From NCBI RefSeq assembly GCF_012974865.1, contig NZ_CP043633.1, forward strand, positions 2,663,501-2,727,500: a DNA stretch of 64,000 bases, given 5' to 3'. The position numbers and the translations under genes were made by a program. Of the stretch, positions 42,071 through 51,042 are shown piece after piece. The notes under the pieces were generated by a model that was not told the origin of the DNA, made no database searches, and was given only the letters and a program-made list of their open reading frames with translations. Source of the stretch: Nonlabens sp. Ci31 (GTDB lineage Bacteria > Bacteroidota > Bacteroidia > Flavobacteriales > Flavobacteriaceae). Numbering within the stretch: position 1 is the stretch's first letter; each line of letters begins with the position of its first letter.

Positions 42071-43084
42071 ATGCGTCATCTGTTTCTTCTTATTTTTTTA
42101 TGTTCCGCTTTCGCGAAAGCGCAAATAGGAGGACAATCAACCTACCAATTTTTAAACTTGGTATCTGGGACAAAGCAAGCCGCTTTAGGAGGTAGGGTAT
42201 TGACTGGTGTGGATTACGATCCTACTTCTGGAATCTATAATCCAGCGACCATCAATGCTAAAATGGATAATCAGTTACAAGTCAACTATGTTAACTATCT
42301 GGGTGACGTGAGTTACGGTACAGCAAGTTATGCTTACACTTGGGACCGACACGTGCAGACTTTTCACGCCGGCGTGACTTATTTGAACTATGGGAAATTT
42401 GACGGATATGATGAGCAGGGAAATTCTACTGGAGAATTTGGCGGGAATGAAGTTGCTGTTTCTATGGGGTACAGTTATAACATTCCATGGACAGATTTTT
42501 ATGTAGGAGCTAACTTAAAATTGATCTCTTCTAAATTAGATATTTACACGTCTTTTGGTGGTGCGGTAGACATAGGAGTTCTTTACTACAATGAAGATAA
42601 AGCCGTAAGAGCAGCGCTTGTGGTGCGTAATTTTGGAACCCAATTCACTCCTTATAACGAGATTTATGAGGATTTGCCTTTAGAGATTGCCGTCGGATTT
42701 TCTAATACCATGAAAAATCTTCCGTTACGACTTCATGTTACCTTGGAGAATCTTCAACAGTGGAATATTGCCTTTTCAAACGATGCTAATGCACAAACTG
42801 ATCTCGATGGTAATATAACCGAAGACAAACCTGGTTTTTTCAATAACGCTTTACGCCATACCGTTTTGGGATTAGAGATTTTCCCGGAGCAAATTTTTGA
42901 AGTGCGATTGGGTTATAGCTTTAGAAGGGCAGAGGAGTTGCGTATTGACAATACGAGAGCTTTTTCTGGAATCAGTGCCGGATTTTCTTTAAAAATGAAC
43001 AACCTTCGATTCAGTTATACGCATGCGAGGTATACACTGGCTTCACATACGAGCCTTTTTGGTGTTAATATTAATTTACAATAG
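42071..43084 (+). CDS. porQ: type IX secretion system protein PorQ
   Basis: 337 residues: signal peptide MRHLFLLIFLCSAFAKAQ and a PorV/PorQ-type outer-membrane beta barrel (GGQSTYQFLNLVSGTKQAALGG, YDPTSGIYNPATINAKM). It directly precedes cmk, the usual Bacteroidetes neighbourhood of porQ. PorQ is an outer-membrane accessory component of T9SS linked to the attachment complex. The end of the signal peptide is encoded by the iterated palindrome (42107-42120). Confidence 0.9.
   Translation: MRHLFLLIFLCSAFAKAQIGGQSTYQFLNLVSGTKQAALGGRVLTGVDYDPTSGIYNPATINAKMDNQLQVNYVNYLGDVSYGTASYAYTWDRHVQTFHAGVTYLNYGKFDGYDEQGNSTGEFGGNEVAVSMGYSYNIPWTDFYVGANLKLISSKLDIYTSFGGAVDIGVLYYNEDKAVRAALVVRNFGTQFTPYNEIYEDLPLEIAVGFSNTMKNLPLRLHVTLENLQQWNIAFSNDANAQTDLDGNITEDKPGFFNNALRHTVLGLEIFPEQIFEVRLGYSFRRAEELRIDNTRAFSGISAGFSLKMNNLRFSYTHARYTLASHTSLFGVNINLQ
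42107..42120. repeat. iterated palindrome inside the porQ signal peptide
   Basis: Perfect GCTTTCGCGAAAGC; reads CSAFAKAQ, the same octapeptide as in the T9SS cargo gene at 24847. Confidence 0.95.
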
Positions 43085-43780
43085 ATGAGTAAAAAAATAA
43101 CTATTGCCATTGATGGGCATTCCAGTACCGGTAAAAGTACCGCTGCAAAGCAACTGGCTTTGAAATTGCACTATGTTTATGTAGATACAGGAGCCATGTA
43201 CAGAGCGGTCTCTTATTTCGCTTTGCGCGAAGGATTGCTGGCTCAGGGTAACCTAGACAAGCAAAAGCTCATTGAAAAACTTAAGGATATTCGCATCAGT
43301 TTTGTTTTTAATAAAGACACTAATAATGCAGATGTGCATTTGAATGGAGAAAATATTGAAAAGCAAATACGTACGCTGGAAGTAAGTAGCGTCGTAAGTA
43401 AGGTGGCCGAAATTTCTGAAGTACGTGCCAAACTCGTGGAACAACAAAAAGCGATGGGTGAGCAGAAGGCTATCGTAATGGATGGTCGCGATATAGGAAG
43501 TGTGGTTTTTCCAGATGCCGAACTCAAAGTATTTATGACCGCAGTGCCAGAGGTGCGCGCACAACGACGTTATGAAGAACTCGTAGAAAGAGGCGATGAT
43601 GTTTCTCTTGAAGAGGTGCTTAAAAATGTAGTAGAAAGAGATCATATGGATTCTTCCAGGGAAGACAGTCCGCTTATACAATTACCAGAAGCAAAATTAC
43701 TAGACACTTCAGAAATGACTCGAGAAGAGCAATTTGAATTATTAGTTTCTTGGGCTGAGGTGGCGATAGAAAAAGCCTGA
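43085..43780 (+). CDS. cmk: cytidylate kinase
   Basis: 231 residues with P-loop IDGHSSTGKSTAAKQLA, DTGAMYRAVSYFA, and MDGRDIGSVVFPDAELKVFMTA followed by AQRRYEEL, all diagnostic of Cmk. It phosphorylates CMP and dCMP. The start codon follows the porQ stop with no gap, so the two are translationally linked. Downstream lies the modular repeat array. Confidence 0.96.
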   Translation: MSKKITIAIDGHSSTGKSTAAKQLALKLHYVYVDTGAMYRAVSYFALREGLLAQGNLDKQKLIEKLKDIRISFVFNKDTNNADVHLNGENIEKQIRTLEVSSVVSKVAEISEVRAKLVEQQKAMGEQKAIVMDGRDIGSVVFPDAELKVFMTAVPEVRAQRRYEELVERGDDVSLEEVLKNVVERDHMDSSREDSPLIQLPEAKLLDTSEMTREEQFELLVSWAEVAIEKA

Positions 43781-43800
43781 TCTATTTAGTTATTGAAAGC

Positions 43801-45727
43801 TTGACCAATCGTCATTCCGCTGCATAGCGTAATCTCTTGTCATTGGTCATTCCGTTGAATAACGGAATCGCTTGGAATGGTTCTCGATCCATTTTAATAC
43901 CTCGATCCACAATCAAACATGCCAAGACAAATACTTGGCATGTTGGTTTCTAAAACGTCGGTTTGACCGGTAGTTGAAATCGTTTTTAGTTAAAGTAACC
44001 CCCAACTTATAATATGCTCTTGAAATTTAAATAAACAGGTAGGAAGATACTATTTTTCATAATTATTCTTAAATATACTAAAGTAACTTGGATCAATTAA
44101 AACCTCACAGATAACAATCATACTTTTTGGTTCTCGATCCATTTTAATACCTCGATCCACAATCAAACATTTTTATAGAAGGGATTTTGCTGCATAGCGT
44201 AATCTCTTGTCATTGGTCATTTCGTTGAATAACGGAATCGCTTGGAATGGTTCTCGATCCATTTTAATACCTCGAAACACAATCAAACATTTTTATAGAA
44301 GGGATTTTGCTGCATAGCGTAATCTCTTGTCATTTGTCATTCCGTTGAATAACGGAATCGCTTGGAATGGTTCTCGATCCATTTCAATACCTCGATCCAC
44401 AATCAAACATTTTTATAGAAGGGATTTTGCTGCATAGCGTAATCTCTTGTCATTTGTCATTCCGTTGAATAACGGAATCGCTTGGAATGGTTCTCGATTT
44501 ATTTTAATACCTCGATCCACAATCAAACATGCCAAGACAAATACTTGGCATGTTGGTTTCTAAAACGTCGGTTTGACCGGTAGTTGAAATCGTTTTTAGT
44601 TAAAGTAAACTCCAACTTATAATATGCTCGTGAAATTTAAATAAACAGGTAGGAAGATACTATTTTTCATAATTATTCTTAAATATACTAAAGTAACTTG
44701 GATCAATTAAAACCTCACAGATAACAATCATACTTTTTGGTTCTCGATCCATTTTAATACCTCGATCCACAATCAAACATTTTTATAGAAGGGATTTTGC
44801 TGCATAGCGTAATCTCTTGTCATTTGTCATTCCGTTGAATAACGGAATCGCTTGAAATGGTTCTCGATCCATTTTAATACCTCGAAACACAATCAAACAT
44901 TTTTATAGAAGGGATTTTGCTGCATAGCGTAATCTCTTGTCATTTGTCATTCCGTTGAATAACGGAATCGCTTGAAATGGTTCTCGATCCATTTTAATAC
45001 CTCGAACCACAATCAAACATGCCAAGACAAATACTTGGCATGTTGGTTTCTAAAACGTCGGTTTGACCGGTAGTTGAAATCGTTTTTAGTTAAAGTAAAC
45101 TCCAACTTATAATATGCTCGTGAAATTTAAATAGACAAGTAGGAAGATACTATTTTTCATAATTATTCTTAAATATACTAAAGTAACTTGGATCAATTAA
45201 AACCTCACAGATAACAATCATACTTTTTGGTTCTCGATCCATTTTAATACCTCGATCCACAATCAAACATGCCAAGACAAATACTTGGCATGTTGGTTTC
45301 TAAAACGTCGGTTTGACCGGTAGTTGAAATCGTTTTTAGTTAAAGTAAACTCCAACTTATAATATGCTCGTGAAATTTAAATAAACAGGTAGGAAGATAC
45401 TATTTTTCATGATTATTCTTAAATATACTAAAGTAACTTGGATCAATTAAAACCTCACAGATAACAATCATACTTTTTGGTTCTCGATCCATTTTAATAC
45501 CTCGATCCACAATCAAACATGCCAAGACAAATACTTGGCATGTTGGTTTCTAAAACGTCGGTTTGACCGGTAGTTGAAATCGTTTTTAGTTAAAGTAAAC
45601 TCCAACTTATAATATGCTCGTGAAATTTAAATAAACAGGTAGGAAGATACTATTTTTCATAATTATTCTTAAATATACTAAAGTAACTTGGATCAATTAA
45701 AACCTCACAGATAACAATCATACTTTT
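43801..45727. repeat. modular tandem array: 42-bp junction alternating with 208-bp and 78-bp cassettes
   Basis: The constant 42-bp junction J occurs ten times (starts 43879, 44129, 44249, 44369, 44489, 44739, 44859, 44979, 45229, 45479). Between junctions lie long cassettes L of 208 bp (43921, 44531, 45021, 45271, 45521) and short cassettes S of 78 bp (43801, 44171, 44291, 44411, 44781, 44901). The order is S-L-S-S-S-L-S-S-L-L-L. Copies of each class are nearly identical except the first S, whose first 20 bases differ. J contains CTCGATCCA twice, 18 bases apart. Each J-L boundary forms a 9-bp hairpin (CATGCCAAG/CTTGGCATG). S holds two REP-like hairpins. The array sits between convergent genes and has no long reading frame. 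Confidence 0.95.
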
Positions 45728-45774
45728 GGCTTTTCAGTGGATCATTGGTTCTCATCTGCGAGGTTTTTAAATTT

Positions 45775-47919
45775 TTAATATCCAGAATAGGAGAGGTTTT
45801 GAGTTTCATATTCCTTATAAGACTCTACCAGTCTAATAAATTCTGCACGATAACCGTCTTCATCTGTTCCTTTTCCTTTTTTAGCCAGTTTTATAACCGC
45901 ATCTAAATCTGTGGAGTTGGTGTATTTAGAATGTCTCAACTGCATTCCGAACAATGCTACAGCAGCTGCAAATTGCATATTGTCATCGGCTTTGGTCGTT
46001 TTATTTCTTTGTACAAATTCCATTGCGATACTTTTATCGCCATCTGGTTTTTTATAACGCAACTTTACCGTAAACAACTCATCGTTAAAGTCTTTTGAAA
46101 ACGAGGTGTTGGTATATTTTAAATCGGTCAGTTCTTTGAGGTGTTCACTGCTTTTACCAGTTGGCACAATTTCATAAAGAGCCGTAACGGTATGACCTAT
46201 TCCTAATTCGCCAGCGTCTTTGTTGTCGTCTACAAAATCCTCGGTAGCAAGCAATCTATTCTCATAACCGATCAGTCTATAAGCCAACACATTCTTAGGA
46301 TTGAATTCTACTTGTAGTTTTACATCTTTTGCTATGGTATACATACTGCCATTGAATTCTTTGCCGAAAACCTTATGAGCTTCTTGAATATTATCTATAT
46401 AAGCATGGTTTCCGTTTCCTTTGTCGGCTAGTGTTTCTAATTTAGAATCTTGGTAATTTCCATAACCCATTCCCAATACCGATAAGAACACACCGCTCTT
46501 TCTTTTCTCTTCGATTAATTTTTCCATAGCGCGATCACTAGAAGCGCCAACGTTAAAATCCCCATCGGTGGCTAGAATCACACGATTATTTCCATTTTTA
46601 ATAAAATGTTCTTGTGCTACTTTATACGCCAGTTCAATTCCTTCACCGCCAGCAGTAGAACCACCAGAGTTGAGCTGGTCTAAGGCTCTGATAATTGTTT
46701 CCTTATCAGCTCCTGAAGTTGGTTCTAAAACAATTCCAGCGGCACCGGCATACACCACTATAGAAACTTTGTCTTCTGCTCTTAATTGCTGTACCAATAT
46801 CTTAAAAGCCGATTTAAGTAAAGGCAGTTTATTTTCTGAGGACATAGATCCAGAAACATCAATTAAGAAAGTCAAATGTGATGCAGGAAGTTTTTCACGA
46901 TCGATGTCTTTACCTTGTAATCCTATTTTGACCAACTGTGTTTCTTTGTTCCAGGGTGTATTGGAGACATTGGTATGAACAGCAAATGGAAGATCAGCAG
47001 CAGGCTGTTGGTAATCATATTTGAAATAATTAATCATTTCTTCAATTTTCACCGCATCTGGTTCAACAGTCTGACCATTATTAATCATGCGGCGCACATT
47101 GCTATAAGATGCTTTATCCACATCAATGGAAAAGGTAGATAGAGGTGAAGTACCTACTTGTTCAAATTCATTTTCTTCTATGTTCTTATAGGATTCATTT
47201 TCAAAAAGATGGTTGATCTGACGCATGACTATTGCAGCTCCTTCCATCTTAACGTCACCATTAGTTTCAATCTCAATCACACCGTTTGCTCCTTTATTTC
47301 CGTACATAGAAGTTTGAGAGGCATCCTTTAAGACGTTCACACTAGAGATTTGAGCAACATTAACATTTTTCATTTCATCGCTAGACATGGGAGAGCCATT
47401 TACAATAATAAGCGGTTGTTGGGATCCATTAATGCTCCCAATACCTCTTAAGCTGTTGGTAGTATTTGCTCCGGGTTGACCTTTAGAATGACGTATATGT
47501 ATTCCAGCTACTTGACCAGAAAGGGTTTGTACGATATTAGCGTTAGGTCTGGATTTTATAGTTTTTGTAGTTACCGTGCTGCTCGCCACACGACTTCTAC
47601 TTTTAGAGGAGCTTCTGTAGCCTATAACGACTACTTGATCCAGACTCGTAGTGAGCTTCACATTGATAAGGGTTTGATTTTCAATTAAAATTTCTTGAGA
47701 ATCATATCCAGAGTATTGAATAAGAAGCCTGTCAGTCGCTTGTGCTTCTATTATATAATTACCATCAAAATCTGTGGAGGTAGTTATATTTGTTCCTTTT
47801 ACAGAAATAACGGCACCAAACAAGCCACCATTAGAATCTGTTACTTTCCCAGTGATTGTTTTTGCTTGCGATAAGCTTGCACTAGCTATAAATACGAGTA
47901 AGAGTAAAAAGTTTTTCAT
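45775..47919 (-). CDS. secreted VWA (YfbK-like) protein with N-terminal regulatory and TonB-plug modules
   Basis: 714 residues from MKNFLLLLVFIASASLSQA. Order: CarboxypepD_reg-like domain (KTITGKVTDSNGGLFGAVISVKGT), a SusC-type plug (SSTVTTKTIKSRPNANIVQTLSGQVAGI, LRGIGSINGSQQPLIIVNG, VLKDASQTSMYGNKGANGVIEI), a YfbK-family N-terminal segment (STFSIDVDKASYSNVRRMINNGQ), a VWA domain with intact MIDAS (FLIDVSGSMSSE), and a DUF3520-like tail. There is no TonB-dependent barrel after the plug, so it cannot be a transporter. Probably an envelope protein that binds partners through its metal site. Confidence 0.87.
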   Translation of the reverse strand: MKNFLLLLVFIASASLSQAKTITGKVTDSNGGLFGAVISVKGTNITTSTDFDGNYIIEAQATDRLLIQYSGYDSQEILIENQTLINVKLTTSLDQVVVIGYRSSSKSRSRVASSTVTTKTIKSRPNANIVQTLSGQVAGIHIRHSKGQPGANTTNSLRGIGSINGSQQPLIIVNGSPMSSDEMKNVNVAQISSVNVLKDASQTSMYGNKGANGVIEIETNGDVKMEGAAIVMRQINHLFENESYKNIEENEFEQVGTSPLSTFSIDVDKASYSNVRRMINNGQTVEPDAVKIEEMINYFKYDYQQPAADLPFAVHTNVSNTPWNKETQLVKIGLQGKDIDREKLPASHLTFLIDVSGSMSSENKLPLLKSAFKILVQQLRAEDKVSIVVYAGAAGIVLEPTSGADKETIIRALDQLNSGGSTAGGEGIELAYKVAQEHFIKNGNNRVILATDGDFNVGASSDRAMEKLIEEKRKSGVFLSVLGMGYGNYQDSKLETLADKGNGNHAYIDNIQEAHKVFGKEFNGSMYTIAKDVKLQVEFNPKNVLAYRLIGYENRLLATEDFVDDNKDAGELGIGHTVTALYEIVPTGKSSEHLKELTDLKYTNTSFSKDFNDELFTVKLRYKKPDGDKSIAMEFVQRNKTTKADDNMQFAAAVALFGMQLRHSKYTNSTDLDAVIKLAKKGKGTDEDGYRAEFIRLVESYKEYETQNLSYSGY

Positions 47920-48043
47920 GATTTTGGTTTTTAAATTCATTTAAAACTACTCTCGTGTTAGAGATATAAAAAGCAGTAATGAGTCAAGCGGTCTTTTGAT
48001 TTAGTGAAATGCGGTAGAGGTTGAGGGAGTTGTTGGTGGTTCC

Positions 48044-48057
48044 GCTTTCGCGAAAGC
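48044..48057. repeat. iterated palindrome (intergenic, upstream of rpsA)
   Basis: Perfect GCTTTCGCGAAAGC, about 60 bases before the rpsA -7 box. Confidence 0.95.
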
Positions 48058-48091
48058 GATATAAAAACAAGCTTTTTCATGCAGTTAGGTG

Positions 48092-48122
48092 TTGGTAATG
48101 ATGAAAAAAGAATGTATTTTTG
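48092..48122 (+). promoter_or_regulatory. rpsA promoter
   Basis: TTG at 48092-48094, 20-bp spacer, TATTTTTG at 48115-48122: a full match to the Bacteroidetes -33/-7 arrangement. It implies a 5' leader of about 115 nt, long enough for translational autoregulation by S1. Confidence 0.75.
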
Positions 48123-48244
48123 CAAACCCAAATCGAGAACAAGGAATCCGGTTGGGAATCAAAACTTTATAACAATATCTTCTAGAGCAGTTCTGTTAGT
48201 TTCCACAAGTCTTTAGAATACAAATTTTAATCAGCAAACAAATT

Positions 48245-50098
48245 ATGGCTGAAGAAACAAACAAAAAAGAACTCGTAGCTGCACAAGATGGTGCAACTGA
48301 TAATCAAGTTCAAGAACAAGTAGAAGAAGCAACTGTAAGACCTACTTCTCCACAACAAGAAGACCCAACTGCATTTCTAGACACTTTTGACTGGGAACGT
48401 TACAGTGAAGGTATTGAAAAAGTGGATGAAGCTCAGTTAAAAGCATTTGAAAAATTAGTATCTGACAACTTTGTTGACACTATAGATACTGACGTTATTG
48501 AAGGTACCGTGATCAAAATTACTGATCGCGATGCTATCATTGATATCAATGCAAAGTCTGAAGGTGTTATTTCTCTTAATGAATTCCGTTACAACCAGAA
48601 CCTGAAAGAAGGTGATAAGGTAGAGGTTCTTGTAGATATACGTGAAGATGCGACAGGACAATTGATCCTTTCTCACCGTAAGGCACGTCTTATCAAGGCT
48701 TGGGAACGCGTTAATAACGCACACGACACTGGCGAGATCGTAAATGGTTATGTGAAATGTCGTACTAAAGGTGGTATGATCGTAGATGTATTCGGTATCG
48801 AAGCATTTTTACCAGGTTCACAAATTGATGTGAAACCTATACGTGACTATGACCAGTATGTTGATAAAACAATGGAATTCAAGGTGGTGAAAATCAACCA
48901 CGAATTTAAAAACGTTGTAGTATCTCACAAAGCGCTTATCGAGGCAGATATCGAAGAGCAGAAGAAAGAAATCATCTCTCGTCTAGAAAAAGGACAAGTA
49001 CTAGAAGGTGTTGTTAAAAACATTACTTCATACGGTGTATTTGTTGATTTAGGTGGTGTTGATGGATTGGTGCACATTACTGACCTTTCTTGGTCACGTA
49101 TCAATCACCCTAACGAGATTGTAGAACTAGATCAAACACTTAACGTTGTAATTCTTGACTTTGATGAAGATAAGTCCCGTATACAGTTAGGTCTTAAGCA
49201 GCTAGAGGCGCACCCATGGGAAGCACTATCTGACAAGATCAAGCCAGGAGACAAGGTAAAAGGTAAAGTAGTTGTAATCGCAGATTACGGTGCATTTGTA
49301 GAGGTAGAAGAAGGAGTTGAAGGACTTGTTCACGTATCTGAAATGTCATGGTCTACGCACTTAAGAAGTGCTGGTGACTTTGTAAAAGTAGGAGATATTA
49401 TCGATGCTGAGGTACTTACAATAGATAGAGAAGATCGCAAGATGTCTCTAGGTATGAAGCAACTTCACCCAGATCCATGGACAGACATTACTACTAAGTA
49501 CCCTGTTAGTTCACGTCACTCTGGAACGGTAAGAAACTTTACAAACTTCGGTGTATTTTTAGAACTTGAAGAAGGAGTAGATGGATTAATTTACATCTCT
49601 GACCTTTCATGGACTAAGAAAGTGAAGCATCCATCAGAATTCTGTGCAGTAGGAGATACACTAGAAGTAGTGGTTCTTGAACTAGACGTAGAAGGACGTA
49701 AATTATCACTTGGACACAAGCAGACAATGCCTAACCCATGGGATAAATACGAAGGTGAATTTGGTGTAGGAACAACTCACGATATTGAAATTACTGAAAC
49801 TGTAGACAAAGGTGCTGTAGTGAATTTTAATGAAGATATCTCTGTGTTCATTCCAACTCGTCACTTAGAAAAAGAAGATGGTTCTAAATTGAAGAAAGGT
49901 GAGAAGGCGCAAATCCAGATCATTGAATTTAATAAAGAATTTAAGCGTGTCGTAGGTTCTCACATGATTCTTCATAAAGAAGAGGAAGCTAAGAATGTAC
50001 AACAAGCAGCTGCTAAAGCTCAAGAAGATGCTAAGCCTACTATAGGTGATGCTAACTCTAAGCTTCAAGCTCTTAAAGATAGAATGGAAGGAAAGTAA
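48245..50098 (+). CDS. rpsA: 30S ribosomal protein S1
   Basis: 617 residues with an acidic N-terminal extension and a series of S1 RNA-binding domains, for example VLEGVVKNITSYGVFVDLGGVDGLVHITDLSW, KVKGKVVVIADYGAFVEVEEGVEGLVHVSEMSW and RHSGTVRNFTNFGVFLELEEGVDGLIYISDLSW. Binds mRNA on the small subunit and promotes initiation on weakly structured leaders; notable in Bacteroidetes, which mostly lack Shine-Dalgarno use. It has its own strong promoter and terminator. Confidence 0.97.
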   Translation: MAEETNKKELVAAQDGATDNQVQEQVEEATVRPTSPQQEDPTAFLDTFDWERYSEGIEKVDEAQLKAFEKLVSDNFVDTIDTDVIEGTVIKITDRDAIIDINAKSEGVISLNEFRYNQNLKEGDKVEVLVDIREDATGQLILSHRKARLIKAWERVNNAHDTGEIVNGYVKCRTKGGMIVDVFGIEAFLPGSQIDVKPIRDYDQYVDKTMEFKVVKINHEFKNVVVSHKALIEADIEEQKKEIISRLEKGQVLEGVVKNITSYGVFVDLGGVDGLVHITDLSWSRINHPNEIVELDQTLNVVILDFDEDKSRIQLGLKQLEAHPWEALSDKIKPGDKVKGKVVVIADYGAFVEVEEGVEGLVHVSEMSWSTHLRSAGDFVKVGDIIDAEVLTIDREDRKMSLGMKQLHPDPWTDITTKYPVSSRHSGTVRNFTNFGVFLELEEGVDGLIYISDLSWTKKVKHPSEFCAVGDTLEVVVLELDVEGRKLSLGHKQTMPNPWDKYEGEFGVGTTHDIEITETVDKGAVVNFNEDISVFIPTRHLEKEDGSKLKKGEKAQIQIIEFNKEFKRVVGSHMILHKEEEAKNVQQAAAKAQEDAKPTIGDANSKLQALKDRMEGK

Positions 50099-50119
50099 GA
50101 TCGCTTTTCTTTTAACTCA

Positions 50120-50156
50120 AAATCCCTTATCGGTTGCCGATAAGGGATTTTTTTAT
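50120..50156 (+). terminator. rpsA terminator
   Basis: A 14-bp perfect stem (50120-50133 with 50137-50150), TTG loop and T run, 22 bases after the stop codon. Confidence 0.93.
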
Positions 50157-50437
50157 GCCTCAACTTTAAGGTAGCATCAATTATTAACTGGATCTATATC
50201 TACAGGTGTTAGGTACCTATTCCATAGTCAAATCAAGAAGCTGAGTATAGTTAACTAAAAGAGATGATCGGTAACCAATCTTTTTATCCTTAACAAGGAT
50301 GAAGTAGGCAGCAGCATTGCTGCCTAAATTTAAAAATTAAAGCCTGGTTACAGCAAGCAACAAAACCATTAAGGTTCTAAAATCATTTTTTAATTTCATT
50401 AATTAAAATTCAAACTTTAATCACAGACCAAAATACT

Positions 50438-50471
50438 TATCTTTGCTTTAAGGAATGGTGATGTTACCATT
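50438..50471 (+). promoter_or_regulatory. pyrR promoter -7 box and leader hairpin
   Basis: TATCTTTG at 50438-50445 (exact TAnnTTTG), then a 6-bp hairpin AATGGT/ACCATT (50454-50471) at the very start of the predicted leader. Two stronger hairpins (50286-50300, 50305-50326) lie upstream of this promoter. Confidence 0.5.
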
Positions 50472-50496
50472 ACATTTTTGAAATTAAATTGGTTTC

Positions 50497-51042
50497 ATGA
50501 GTCAAAAATTACTTCTCGACGCCGCAGCTCTGGATATTATACTTCATAGGCTAGCTTGCCAATTAATTGAAAATCACGATACATTTGAAAACACGGCACT
50601 AGTTGGTCTGCAACCTAGAGGAGGTTTTTTATTAAATCGACTAGCAGAGATCTTAACGACCAACTATAAGATCAAGGATCTAAAAACGGGATTACTAGAT
50701 ATTACCTTTTATAGGGATGACTTTAGAAGGAGTGATGAGCCACTTAAAGCAAACTCTACCGAAATTAACTTCTTAGTAGAAAATAAAAAAGTAGTTATCG
50801 TAGACGATGTGTTGTATACTGGAAGAAGTATACGAGCAGCACTCACGGCACTGCAATCTTTCGGTAGACCAAATACTATAGAGTTGCTCACACTTATTGA
50901 CAGAAGATTTTCCAGACACTTGCCCATACAGCCAGATTATAACGGACGTCAAGTAGATGCGATTAATAATCAAAAAGTAAAAGTACTCTGGAAAGAAAAC
51001 GGAGGAGAAGATGCCGTTTACTTGATAAAAAATGAAGACTAA
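50497..51042 (+). CDS. pyrR: bifunctional pyr operon regulator / uracil phosphoribosyltransferase PyrR
   Basis: 181 residues with the PRPP-binding loop VVIVDDVLYTGRSIRAAL and PyrR features GLQPRGGFLLNRLAE, DITFYRDDF and ELLTLIDRRFSRHLPIQPDYNG. PyrR proteins bind pyr mRNA leaders in response to UMP and also convert uracil to UMP. Its stop overlaps the pyrB start (ATGA type), so the pair is translationally coupled. A classic anti-terminator leader is not evident. Confidence 0.95.
   Translation: MSQKLLLDAAALDIILHRLACQLIENHDTFENTALVGLQPRGGFLLNRLAEILTTNYKIKDLKTGLLDITFYRDDFRRSDEPLKANSTEINFLVENKKVVIVDDVLYTGRSIRAALTALQSFGRPNTIELLTLIDRRFSRHLPIQPDYNGRQVDAINNQKVKVLWKENGGEDAVYLIKNED

Noticed and set aside
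43801..45727. CRISPR array
   Set aside because: The spacers are not unique: only two cassette types of 78 and 208 bp recur. There are no cas genes nearby, and the junction is not a CRISPR-type repeat.
46568..46978. 136-codon plus-strand frame opposite the VWA gene
   Set aside because: Antisense shadow of the well-supported VWA domain; no promoter or signal.
50286..50326. PyrR-type attenuator upstream of pyrR
   Set aside because: Two hairpins exist, but they lie upstream of the best -7 box (50438) and lack a PyrR-binding loop consensus or a terminator-antiterminator pair.
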